Shown here: one piece after another, positions 18,367 through 27,719 of the stretch | Layout: each line of letters opens with the position of its first letter | Position numbering within the stretch: the first letter of the stretch is position 1 | Source of the DNA: Nepenthes gracilis | Lineage: Eukaryota > Streptophyta > Magnoliopsida > Caryophyllales > Nepenthaceae | Length of the DNA: 64,000 nt | Assembly: GCA_033239525.1 (NCBI GenBank) | Contig: BSYO01000019.1 | Coordinates: 8,972,592-9,036,591, forward strand | Direction: 5' to 3' | Notes under the pieces: model-generated | Database searches by the model: none | What the model was told of the DNA's origin: nothing | The model's input: the letters and a program-made list of their open reading frames with translations, nothing else | Translations under genes and position numbers: made by a program

Positions 18367-20475
18367 ATGGTGCCGGTCGCCCCTTCTCCATCTCCTCTCC
18401 CGGCTTCCTTGGATCCTACTTCCCCCGTCCTCCTTCCACCCGTCTCCCCGTCTTCTTCGTCTCATTTCTTCTCCCGTCCTGCCACCCCGTGGCCGCACGT
18501 CGCTTCCAATCCGACCGCTTCTTCCCCTTCCATCTCCCCGTCGTCTACCCCGACTACCCCCCTGTCTGCCGCCTCTTGCCGGCGTCGTTCGAACCGTCGG
18601 TCCTGGTCCTCTTCACCTGTTGTGGCTCCTGTGGTCTCTGTGGACCCTTCTCCTTCCCCCTCTTCTCCTCCCTATTCCCCCGATTTCCAAAAATCGGTTG
18701 ACAAGATGCCAGCTTTCCCTCCGTCGTCCCCCCCATTCGCCTCCTGCGTCCCCGCTGTGGCCAATGTTGTTCGGGAAGGGCCGATTCTGCAGTCTGCCCT
18801 TTCGTGTCTGGCCGTTTCCTTCCTCAATGCAAAGCCCTCCAGTTTGCTGCTGTCTGAAACTATGTGCGGTGGGGTTGCGAGCTCCTCATTTCACCATCCC
18901 GGTCCTGACGGACCTTCAATGAGCGTTCTGGTTTTCCTTCTGGTTTGTTGTACAGGCCAGGAGCCCTGAGACTGTGGCTGATGCGTGTTTTCCTCTGGCT
19001 ACCTCTTCGGGCAAGCATGAATCTGCCGGAATGATTGCGGTGCCTCCTCAGAGTTCTGGGGACTCTGTTTCCCCCAGAGCCGAAGCCTCCTGCCATTCTG
19101 ATGCTCTTGCCTCATGCCCGTCGGGCGTCTCATGGGCTTCAGTTGTCAAAAAAAGGGCTATTGGAGGTAAGTGTCCCCTTAAATTCTACCCTCCGAATAT
19201 CTCCGATTTGGAAAATATCATTTTGTCCCCCCTCCTGATATTATCCAACAGGGAGCGGGCCTGTGGGGTACTACCCTTGCATATTTCATCGGTAATCCCG
19301 TTTATTTTAATGCGGTAAACTATATCACCAAGAAAATATGGAAGCGATTCGAGCTACAACATGTGGCTGGAAACGAATCGGGTTTCTTTTTCTTTCGTTT
19401 TTCCTCAAGCGCAATGCTCGACAAATGTTTGGCTAATGGCCCGTGGATGATTACTGGACATCCTTTTTTTCTTAAAAAATGGTGGCTCGAAATGATTTTA
19501 TCCCGTGAGGAACACAAATCCTTCCCTACTTGGATCACCATGTCTGGAATTCCGGTTGAATACTAGACCCCTCTAGGGTTAAGTTGGATTGTGAGTGTGG
19601 TTGGCAAACCTCTCTTTTTAGACCCGGTCACTGAAAAACTAGAGCGATTGGGTTTCGCTAGGGTTTGTGTTGAAATGGGGGTCAATGCCCCTCGGCCGGC
19701 ATCTGTGAAGATTCGAACAAGCGGATGCACCGGAGATCCAAATGATCATCTATGTGAAAACAAATTTGAGTACCATCATAGGTCGGCGCGCAGGGTCGCT
19801 CCTGAAAAGAGTAGGATTAAGAGTCACCCAATCAAAACTTCTTGGGTCCCAAAGAGGGTGGTCCTTCCTCGGGATGACTCATCCTCCTCCGCTCCTCCTA
19901 GGATGTCTCCCCGCTTAAACGCGGTTGCCCCCTTGTCCATAGATTCAGACCATAAGGCCATAATGACCTCTAACTCGTTTATGGCCTTACAAGAGGAAAA
20001 TACAAATGACCTGTCAGAAAACCTTGTTTAGATTTCCAGTGCGCTGCCCATTGGATGTGAACAAGAACCTCCTCCCAGTCATTATGGCTCTGTCCCCGAT
20101 GCAGTGTCCGTCGAGGCCCTGGCCGATCCGGTTCTGCAAAATGCCTCCGACGTTGTCGGCTCTTCCAGTTGACTATCTGATTCGTCTACCCCCCGGGCCT
20201 AGGAGTCCAAACCTTTGTTCGGAGCCTCCCGGTCCGTTACATATGAGGCTTGAAAGGTCTTCCTCTGATCCAGGTTCGATTGGTGCTCCTAATCATCATA
20301 CTCCTTTCATACTAGATTCACCGATTGTCACCAACCTTCGAGCTACATTGTCTGGCTCTTCTGGTTGTGTGACAATTGGTGGTTCATCTTCCAAAAATGG
20401 GGAACGTGTTTCCTCTCGGAAAAAAGAAAATCCCGGGGGATTAGAAATCCTTCCCCCCCTCACCCTTAACCCATG
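18367..20475 (+). pseudogene. LINE1 ORF1 (DUF4283-type RNA-binding protein), frameshifted
   Basis: ATG at 18367 opens a Ser/Pro-rich leader of about 200 residues. After frameshifts near 18950 and 19220 comes the DUF4283 domain: SPPPDIIQQGAGLWG, NAVNYITKKIWKRFELQHV, ESGFFFFRFSSSAML, HKSFPTWITMSGIPVEY, a TAG where Trp is expected (19567), TPLGLSWI and EKLERLGFARVCVEMG (to about 19690). The zinc-knuckle position reads RRVAPEKSR, without cysteines. A tail with WVPKRVVLPRDD follows and then degenerates. The end overlaps the ORF2 start by a few bases. Confidence 0.75.
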
Positions 20476-21434
20476 ACTAGCATTGCCTGTTAGAACGTGA
20501 GGGGACTTAATGGGATTGTAAAAGCCCAGGAAGTCTGCAACCTCGTTAGCTCCCATAGGTGTAGTATCGCTGGTTTGGTGGAAACCAAGGTCGCGGAGAG
20601 GAACTCTCTGAGTGTCTCCACTAGAATCAGACCAAATTGGACTTGGTTTATGAATTACTCGGCGTCTTCTGGTGGTCGGATTTGGGTTGCTGGGACCCCA
20701 ATTTGGTTTCGTGCACAATCCTCTCCTCGGAGGATCAGGTCGTTCATCTTGAGGTACTATTCCTCAAGGAGAATATTCGTTGCCTTCTGTCCTTTATATA
20801 CGGTGCAAACTTAGAAATTTCCCGTAGGCTCCTATGGGATAGTCTTAGAGCGATGTCTAACCATCTGGGCGATCTCCCTTGGGCTGCCCTTGGGGATTTC
20901 AACGCCATTAGGTCCCCATCCGAGGCCCTGGGTGGAATCTGGCACAACAAAAGCTCGCTTGATCTTGTAAATTGTCTTAGAGACTGCGATCTAGACGATG
21001 TGTGCCACAAAGGCATGCACTATACCTGGAATGATGGGCGCGACTCATCCCTTCGCATTTACAGAAAGCTTGATCGAGTTGTCGCCTATGGGCATTGGTT
21101 TGACAAATTTCGTAGGGCTAAAGCCCTTTTTCCTCCTGCCAGACTTTCTGACCATTCGCCATGTATTCTTCTCCCCGCTGGCGATTCCCCCAGAAAACAC
21201 GGGATGTTCCGATTCAATAATTTCCTTACCAAATCCCCAAAATTTCACCCTTTGGTTGCAGATGCTTGGTCGGACGACACCAACGGCTCTCCAATGTTCA
21301 GGCTTGTGTCTCGACTTAAGCAGGTGAAAAAGTCTCTGAAAAAGCTTAATGTCCACGAGGGTGATGTTCACGAGGAGGTTATCCGTGCAAGGGAAAAGCT
21401 TGAGGTTATACAAGGTTAAACTCCTCCTAACCTC
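20473..21434 (+). pseudogene. LINE1 ORF2, APE-like endonuclease domain
   Basis: ATG at 20473 reads MTSIAC, then TAG where other copies have Trp, then NVRGLNGIVKAQEV: the WNVRGLN start of the endonuclease. Catalytic-type motifs follow: LVETKV (about 20575), ALGDFNAIR (about 20888), HYTWNDGR (about 21019) and LSDHSPC (about 21148). One frameshift lies near 20640-20810, and a TAA at 21418 separates it from the reverse transcriptase part, which is in the same frame. The endonuclease nicks target DNA to prime reverse transcription. Confidence 0.8.
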
Positions 21435-24341
21435 GTGTGTCATCTCAAGGAACGCAGCTGTAAGGATGCTTACCATACTGCCCTGGCCAAGGAAGCCGAC
21501 CTTACTAAGCAAAAAGCTAAGATAAGGTGGCTCAAAGAGGGTGATCAGTGCAACACATTCTTTTTTAAGACTGTGAATGGAAACAACAATAAGAATCGGA
21601 TTATTTCCCTCCTTGATCATGATGAGAATCCTACCAATGGTGTCGAAAATGTCCAAAATCTGATTGTGGATCACTTTAGTAAGGCACTTGGGACTGGTCG
21701 CACATATGGTTCGGCTGATGCGGATCAGCTTCGTCCTTACATTCTTCATATTGTGCCTGAATCGCTAATGGACCCTCTTGTGGGCCCGGTAAGCGATGAC
21801 GAGATTCGCAAGGTGATCTTTTCTATAGGTGACTATCGTGCCCCGGGTCCTGATGGATTTAGTTCCCATTTTTTTAAGGAGTCGTGGGACATTGTAGGTT
21901 CATCTGTCTGTGAAGCCATTCGTGACTTTTTCAATCATGGAAAGCTTCTCAAACAAATGAACTCTACGATCATCAGCCTGATCCCCAAGGTCCAGTCTCC
22001 TCGGTTGGTATTTGACTATCGTCCCATATCATGCTGTAATGTCATCTATAAAGTTATCTCGAAGATTATTGCTAATCGGTTAAAGATGACTTTACCTTAT
22101 CTGGTTGATAAGTGCCAAACGGCTTTTATGGCGGGCCGCCAAATCAGTGACAACATTCTCCTGGCCCAAGAGTTGCTCCATCAGTATCATCTGGGTCATG
22201 ACCCACCTCGATGTACTATGAAAATTGACCTCATGAAAGCCTACGACTCTGTTCATTGGGATTTCATTTTCTCTGTCCTGACCATCATGAAATTCCCGCC
22301 CATAATGGTCAACTGGATTAGGCAATGTATTACCACCCCCACGTACTCTGTTAATATTAATGGGGAAGCTGTTGGCTTTTTTAAAGGGGGTAAGGGTCTT
22401 CGCCAAGGTAATCCCATTTCTCCTTACCTCTTTGTGCTGGTGATGGAGGTGTTGAATGGGATAATTGATTCCAAGGCTCGTAGGAATAATAATTTCACCT
22501 TTCATTGGAATTGTGAAGCGACTCATACTGTCATGCTTGCTTTTGCCGATGACCTTCTCCTCTTCTCTCAGGCTGATGTTTGCTCTATCCGGATTCTCAA
22601 GGATTGTCTTGAGGAATTCCATTGGCTCTCTTGCCTGTCGGCAAACATAAAAAAGAGCGAAGTCTTCCTATGCTCTAAAGACCCAACCCTTATTCAGAAT
22701 ATTGCTGATGTCCTGGGGTTCAAAGTGGGCTCTCTCCCCATTAGATACCTCGGCATCCCTCTGATTTCTACTAGGCTTTCGATTCGGGACTGTAAGACCC
22801 TCACTGAGAAAATTGCTCTGCGTATCAAATCATGGAAGAACAGGTGGCTCTCCTTCGGGGGCCGCCTACAATTGGTGGCCTCTATCCTTTCATCTGTCCA
22901 CCTCTATTGGGCATCAATCTTCATCTTATCAAAATCTATTCTTAACCCGGTCGACTGCATCTTGAGGCGTTTCCTTTGGAATGGTTCTACGGATGGGAAG
23001 ACTACTGTAAAAGTGGCCTGGCTGATATCTTGTTACCCTAAGAGTGAAGGTGGGTTGGGGCTCAAGAATTTACAGGCTCAAAATAAAGCCCTCATCTGTA
23101 AACTCGTTTGGTGTATCATGTCTAAAGATCCTGAATCGGCTTGGTCTTCATGGATCCACAAGACTAGAATCAAAGACCGTTGTATCTGGACTCTCAAAGT
23201 CCCTGATTCTGCCCCCTGGAGCTGCAGGAAGATCATGAAATTCCGTTCTTTCATGTGCTCTCACACTGTTAAGATCATTGGTGACGGCATTGATACCTTT
23301 GTCTGGCATGACCATTGGCACCCAATTGGCCCACTCAGTAGGGTTTGCACGGATCGCATTCGTACGGTCACTGGATTATCTTGGGACGGCAAGGTTTCTC
23401 AGATAATCAGAGATGACCAATGGGCTTGGCCTAACCCTTATGATCAGGAGGTTTCTTGTCTCGCCGCAAACATGCCCCATTATCTACCCAACATCGAGCG
23501 AAAAGATTCCTTGAGATGGGTCGGTAGCCCAAATGGTGTCTTTTCGACTAAGACTGCCTACCTACTTTTTCACCACCCCAAGCCGAAGCTGAGCTGGACC
23601 AACTTAGTCTGGGGCTCTTTCCATATTCCTGCTCATGCCTTTACCCTTTGGTTGGCTATCAAAGGCCGGCTAAATACCTCCGACCGTGTTCACGGTGTCC
23701 CTAACCTATCCCTCACTTGCTCTCTTTGTGACTCGGACGCTGAAAATCATGTCCATCTCTTTTTCTCTTGTCCGTTCTCCACCTCCGTGTGGACCACTAT
23801 CCAACGGAAAGCTGGCATTCATTGGCCCTACCCCAATTGGTCCCATAACATTAACTGGGCTGCCCGCATTTGGAAAGGCAAGAATCTCACTGCCCTTTCC
23901 AAGCGTCTCTCTCTTGTAGCCACTGTATATTATATTTGGAAAGAACGTAACAACCGTATTTTCGAGAAATCCTCCCCTCAGGATATTTCCCAGATTTGCT
24001 CTCAGATATCAAACGTTGTTCGGGACAAATTGAAGGCCTCCTTGCCTTTTGAGGGTCGCCCTAACTGTTCGCTGGTTAGGCGATGGAATTTATCTTTAAA
24101 AAAAAAGGTAAAAAAAAATGTCTATTTCGCTGCTTTTGAGGTTGCTGGCTTCTTGTTGTTCTTGAGGGTTGTGTTGTTGGAACTTTTGCACCGTGGTGGT
24201 TTTCTGTTAGTGCTTTGCCGGTTCTGGCTCCTTGGTGCTTTCCTTATTGTTTTGAACCAGCTGGCTGCCGCTTTCCTTGGTGGGTGTTGTTTTTTTCGGG
24301 TTCCTTTCCCTCCTATGGAGGCTTGGTTGTTTTATAAGTAA
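21435..24341 (+). CDS. LINE1 ORF2, reverse transcriptase and zf-RVT domains
   Basis: A 968-residue open stretch, the best-preserved coding region of the window. The RT begins around KWLKEGDQC-like IRWLKEGDQC (residue 30), has DYRAPGPDGF (about 133), NRLKMTLPYLVDKCQTAF (about 215), LMKAYDSVHWDF (about 268), LRQGNPISPYLFVLVMEVL (about 321; most LINEs have RQGDP) and the catalytic AFADDLLLFS (about 371). The C-terminal zf-RVT domain has WGSFHIPAHAFTLWL (about 725) and CSLCDSDAENHVHLFFSCPF (about 760). The expected end is RRWNL-stop at about 24090; here the stop is mutated, so the frame runs through the A-tract into the 3' UTR. It makes cDNA from LINE RNA at the nicked target. A start within the larger ORF2 is formal, because the real ORF2 starts at 20473. 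Confidence 0.85.
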   Translation: MCHLKERSCKDAYHTALAKEADLTKQKAKIRWLKEGDQCNTFFFKTVNGNNNKNRIISLLDHDENPTNGVENVQNLIVDHFSKALGTGRTYGSADADQLRPYILHIVPESLMDPLVGPVSDDEIRKVIFSIGDYRAPGPDGFSSHFFKESWDIVGSSVCEAIRDFFNHGKLLKQMNSTIISLIPKVQSPRLVFDYRPISCCNVIYKVISKIIANRLKMTLPYLVDKCQTAFMAGRQISDNILLAQELLHQYHLGHDPPRCTMKIDLMKAYDSVHWDFIFSVLTIMKFPPIMVNWIRQCITTPTYSVNINGEAVGFFKGGKGLRQGNPISPYLFVLVMEVLNGIIDSKARRNNNFTFHWNCEATHTVMLAFADDLLLFSQADVCSIRILKDCLEEFHWLSCLSANIKKSEVFLCSKDPTLIQNIADVLGFKVGSLPIRYLGIPLISTRLSIRDCKTLTEKIALRIKSWKNRWLSFGGRLQLVASILSSVHLYWASIFILSKSILNPVDCILRRFLWNGSTDGKTTVKVAWLISCYPKSEGGLGLKNLQAQNKALICKLVWCIMSKDPESAWSSWIHKTRIKDRCIWTLKVPDSAPWSCRKIMKFRSFMCSHTVKIIGDGIDTFVWHDHWHPIGPLSRVCTDRIRTVTGLSWDGKVSQIIRDDQWAWPNPYDQEVSCLAANMPHYLPNIERKDSLRWVGSPNGVFSTKTAYLLFHHPKPKLSWTNLVWGSFHIPAHAFTLWLAIKGRLNTSDRVHGVPNLSLTCSLCDSDAENHVHLFFSCPFSTSVWTTIQRKAGIHWPYPNWSHNINWAARIWKGKNLTALSKRLSLVATVYYIWKERNNRIFEKSSPQDISQICSQISNVVRDKLKASLPFEGRPNCSLVRRWNLSLKKKVKKNVYFAAFEVAGFLLFLRVVLLELLHRGGFLLVLCRFWLLGAFLIVLNQLAAAFLGGCCFFRVPFPPMEAWLFYK

Positions 24342-26315
24342 AAAAAAAAAAAAATTGTTTCCTTGTGCCTTTTCCCTTGGCACTTTCATAAAAAAAAAAA
24401 AGTAGAAGTAGATGGTGTATTGCTGCTGGGGTTCTCGGAACTCTTTGCCTTTTGGAATTGAAGAGCAGATTCCCGATGAAAATGGTTGATCTGTAGCTGG
24501 CTGCCACTTTTGGTTAATGATGTAGAAGGATGAATCTAATATGCTCGCCCATGGGTTCTGGATGCCGCGGGCTTTTTCCTCCTGCTGGCTGATGAGTTTG
24601 ATGTTGCCTGGGGGAATCTGTAAAAGCTAATGCAGATTTCAACAGGGAGGTTTGTTTGTGGTTCATGTGCTGTTTTGAACATGTAGCTGCCGGCTGATGA
24701 TTTGATGCTCTGGTCTGCTATACCTGCCTGATTTTGCTGCGGCTGCCTTTTAGTTTGAACACTGTGAGGATTGGGAGTTTGATGCCTGTTCTGCAGAAGT
24801 AGATGAAGGATTGCCATTGGTGGCGTCTGTTGTTTCTCGTTGGCATGTATTGATCCGATCCGCTCGTCAGTTTGAGATGGTTTTTGGCGGCCTGTTATGA
24901 AAATTTTGTAATGCCAGTTTCTTCTGATGCTACCTTCAGTGCTGATGTTCTTTCTCGTGTTTTCCGGTTTGCTGGAAACCATTTCAACCCCTCTGCAATT
25001 CTGTCGAAGCCGGTGACTACTGGTATTGGTTTTGGTACTGATGCAGGTGCAGTTTTCTGGCTGATTGATTTGGAAACTAGGAGCTGTCTTTGGCCTGCCT
25101 CAGTCTCCTGATTTCCTGTAAATCAAAACTGCTGTGGAATTTTGTTACATCAGTATGCCCTTGTTTTCTTTTTTTGGACTGGTGCAAAATCTGGTATTTT
25201 TGTTTGGTGTTGGGGCTATTTTTTTCATGGATGCTGAAGCTGTAGAAGTTGATCACACTTGTTGGTGTTCTACTATTGCTGAAGGCATGGCTGTCGTTTT
25301 ATACCAGGCTGATTCAGGGTGTTTCCTCTTTCTGTTGACATGATGGAATGGCTGTATTGCGTGGGCTCTTTTGGTCCGTGTTATAGGAACTTTGGCTGTT
25401 GCTGGATCTCCGTCTGTGCTGGAGTTGGACGGTGGCTTTTGATTCATCGTGTTGCTTGCTGGGACCTCGGGCTTTATGGGGTTTAGGACTCTTCTGTCAT
25501 TCCTTGCTGATCGTGCTGTGGTATCGTGCTGTTATTTTGTTGGACCATCGGTTTTGTAGCTCTCTGCTCTCCTCCTGAGGAGCTGTGCTGTGCGAAATTG
25601 GCTGGTGGTGGCGATGACTGAGGTATCCCTCTCTTGCATTCTGTGGTGTTCTATGCCGAGTGCTTGCCAATTTGAGTGGGTTCGCCCTTTCTGATTCTGC
25701 ACTGATGCTTCATCCTTCGTGGGTGTTGCTGACCAATCTGCGTGGTTGCGTTCTTCATCATGGTCATTTCCATTTGCTGGGCTATGCTGCCCTACTGAAG
25801 TATTTTGCAACCTCATGTTTTTTGCTGGCTTTGCTTGGGTGGAAAATGAACCTGCCTGCTGAAGATTTATGCTGCAAAATTGATGTCTATGACTTTCGAT
25901 GGCATGCTGTATCTGGAGTTCCGGTGTACTCGATGTGAAGGAGCTGGGTTCCTGGCCGTTGGCTGCAGGCTCCCTTGCTGTGATGAGAAGCAAGGTCTTG
26001 CATGCGTTTGTATTCCTGCTGCTGGGCTGTGTTGTGTTGGTTTAGTCTTCCCAACTGTTATGCTGACTGGTGCCAGCATGGAAAGGGGTTCCTGACCTTT
26101 TGTTTGGTTGCTGTTGATATTTGTCCTCTTATAGGACCCCTTTTGTTTTGTGTCATATTTTTCTTTTGGTGTCTTTGATGTACCACGATGCTTGGGGAAT
26201 GCCCTAACTTTTTAATGCTTCATCTCCATGTCAAAATACCTGGAGTGATTGCATTGATTGTGTAATTTTTTCTCCCTTTAATCCAAATTACTTGCTTACC
26301 AAAAAAGAAAAAAAA
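24342..26315 (+). other. LINE1 3' UTR: A-tracts, GCTG-rich module, hairpin tail
   Basis: Two A-tracts (24343-24356, 24390-24401) precede a 1.7-kb GCTG/TGCTGG-rich stretch without codon structure. The tail has GATGTACCACGATGCTTGGGG, then arms AATGCTTCATCTCCATG (from 26213) and TGGAGTGATTGCATT (to 26255) that pair in part, and ends in a mixed A/G tract. The proximal 250 bp are alignable by eye to LINE5 56470-56720 (TTGAGGGTTG, TGTGGTGG, TTTGGCTCC). Confidence 0.65.
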
Positions 26316-26334
26316 AAGCAGATTATTTTTTATT

Positions 26335-26600
26335 TTCTTCGTTTCCTGCTGAAATTAAATACGGCTTTTTCATCCGATCAATATAGCGATTTGGATGGAT
26401 TAGTGGTGAGCCTCCAGATTTTTGACGACTCGAACCATTCACAACGGCTGAACGGCCGATGCACTAAGGAGGAGCTTCACAATCAAGATAGTACATTGCA
26501 AGATGGAACATGGATTCAAGCTAAGTCAAGAAGAAAGTGAAAAGCTGCATCCAAGAACTCTAAGGTTTCCTCAAGCACAAAAGCCGCTCTTTAGCCATCT
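26335..26600 (+). pseudogene. Half-LINE A ORF1, C-terminal end (second piece)
   Basis: Continues the A domain after LINE1: FLRFLLKLNTAFSSDQYS, DLDGLVVSLQIFDDSNHS, then GTWIQAKSRRK and a stop, followed in frame by KAASKNSKVSSSTKAAL. The SDLDGLV-GLQ motif recurs in B and C. The basic KSRRK ending also occurs in P and, as KSRKKKKPKKPK, in Q. Confidence 0.7.
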
Positions 26601-26965
26601 AAAGGCCAGCTTGGCCTGTGAGGTGGCTGACAGGGTATGCTTTTGCCGGTTGTGGAGTTGAGGCCGGTTTGGCCCAGCTGATGTGGCCTGTCAAATGCCG
26701 ATTTAGAGTTGAGGCTAGTTTGGCCTAGCTGATGTGGCCTGTAAACCTTAAGCTGCAATCAAATGCTGATTTGGAATGCTGTTCTGCTTCGCTCTGTTTT
26801 GGAAAGTTTACTGATTATGCCGGTATGTGGGCTTTGGTCGGAATGCTTTTGCTTGGTTTTGCCCGGTGTGGGGTTGAGGCAGGTTTGGCCTAGCTGACGT
26901 TGCCCGTAGCTGCCGATTTACAAATGAAGGCCAGATGGTTTTGTCGCCAGGGGTGCAACAAACTG
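26600..26965 (+). repeat. CCGGTTTGGCC / GCCGATTTGG repeats, 3' UTR of half-LINE A
   Basis: Units such as GTTGAGGCCGGTTTGGCC, GCTGATGTGGCCTG and AATGCCGATTTAGAG recur every 30-70 bp just after the A ORF1. Element B interrupts at 26966 and the tract resumes at 34192-34738. The same vocabulary is in the 3' UTR of C (54780-54980) and, in antisense, in element 1 (2740-2960) and D (36880-37150, 59774-59990). Confidence 0.65.
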
Positions 26966-27179
26966 TCGTTTTGAGTTTCTTTTTTTTTTTGTAAGTAATT
27001 AAGTGCATTAAAATTTCAAGAAAATGTACAAAAACTATGTTCTTTACCAAGTGTTTTGCCGACTTGGGGAAAGAAACATAGAAATAAGGGAGTCCCCTAA
27101 GACCATGACAAAAGTCATTATGAAATAAAACTACAATAATATCCGATCACCATGATCCATGATACCAAGCAGGCCTTCA

Positions 27180-27617
27180 GGCAGCTAAAGATCGGCTTTC
27201 GAGCCCGAGGAAGACTTAGAGTTCTTGGGGGCAGCTTCACACTTTCTCCTTGATTTAGCTTGAATCTATGTACCATCTTGCTCCATTCTATTGAGATTGT
27301 GAACCTCCTCCACAACACAATGGGCATTCAGCAGTTGCGAACGGTTTGATCTATCAAAAATCTGGAGGCCCGCCACTAATCCATCCAGATCGCTATATTG
27401 ACTAGATGAAAAATTCGTATTTCATTTCAGCAGGACACTAAGAAAATCAAATATAAGCTGCTTCCTATCAGGAGATAAGGAATCAATGTGTGGTTTAGAA
27501 GATATGGCAACCACCAACAAACGGAGGGCTTCAAAATAAGCACCCGAGGAGCTGTTTAGATAATCCTCCTCCAATGAAAAGGATGATTTGAACTTTTCCT
27601 TTGTCAACTCAGTCACA
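27180..27617 (-). pseudogene. Half-LINE B ORF1, C-terminal domain (distal piece)
   Basis: The minus strand reads VTELTKEKFKSSFSLEED, NSSSGAYFEALRLLVVA, SSKPHIDSLSPDRKQLIF, DFLSVLLK and then a stop, with SQYSDLDGLVAGLQIFD continuing. Another frame has IQAKSRRKCEAAPKNSKS. It is the continuation of 32351-32533 (FLDFCWND), split by element Q. The match to A and C over about 110 residues is strong, so the domain was under protein-level constraint in this family. Confidence 0.75.
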
Positions 27618-27719
27618 TCATTCCAACAAAAAATCTAACCGGCCGCTTCTTGGATTTTACTTATGTAACTTAGAGAGAGAAACTCTCTTCTCTCTTCGAA
27701 TTCAAATTCGATTTCATTC

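Larger units (their letters stand above)
18259..26315 (+). mobile_element. LINE1: near-full-length L1-clade LINE with hairpin tail
   Basis: Flanked by a perfect 19-bp TSD AAGCAGATTATTTTTTATT (18240-18258, 26316-26334) that splits the A ORF1 domain. It contains ORF1 (18367-20475 region), ORF2 (20473-24096 plus readthrough) and a 2-kb 3' region. That region has internal A-tracts at 24098, 24343 and 24390, a GCTG-rich module, CTTGGGGAATGCCCTAAC, a partly paired stem-loop (26213-26260), TTTCTCCCTTTAATCC, ACTTGCTTACC and an A-rich tail. Because one TSD pair encloses both the ORFs and the hairpin tail, the tail belongs to the LINE itself and not to a separate neighbour. Confidence 0.85.

Noticed and set aside
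21045..21749. 234-residue minus-strand open frame
   Set aside because: It lies antisense to the LINE1 endonuclease/RT coding sequence, whose sense frame has clear catalytic motifs. It is a shadow.
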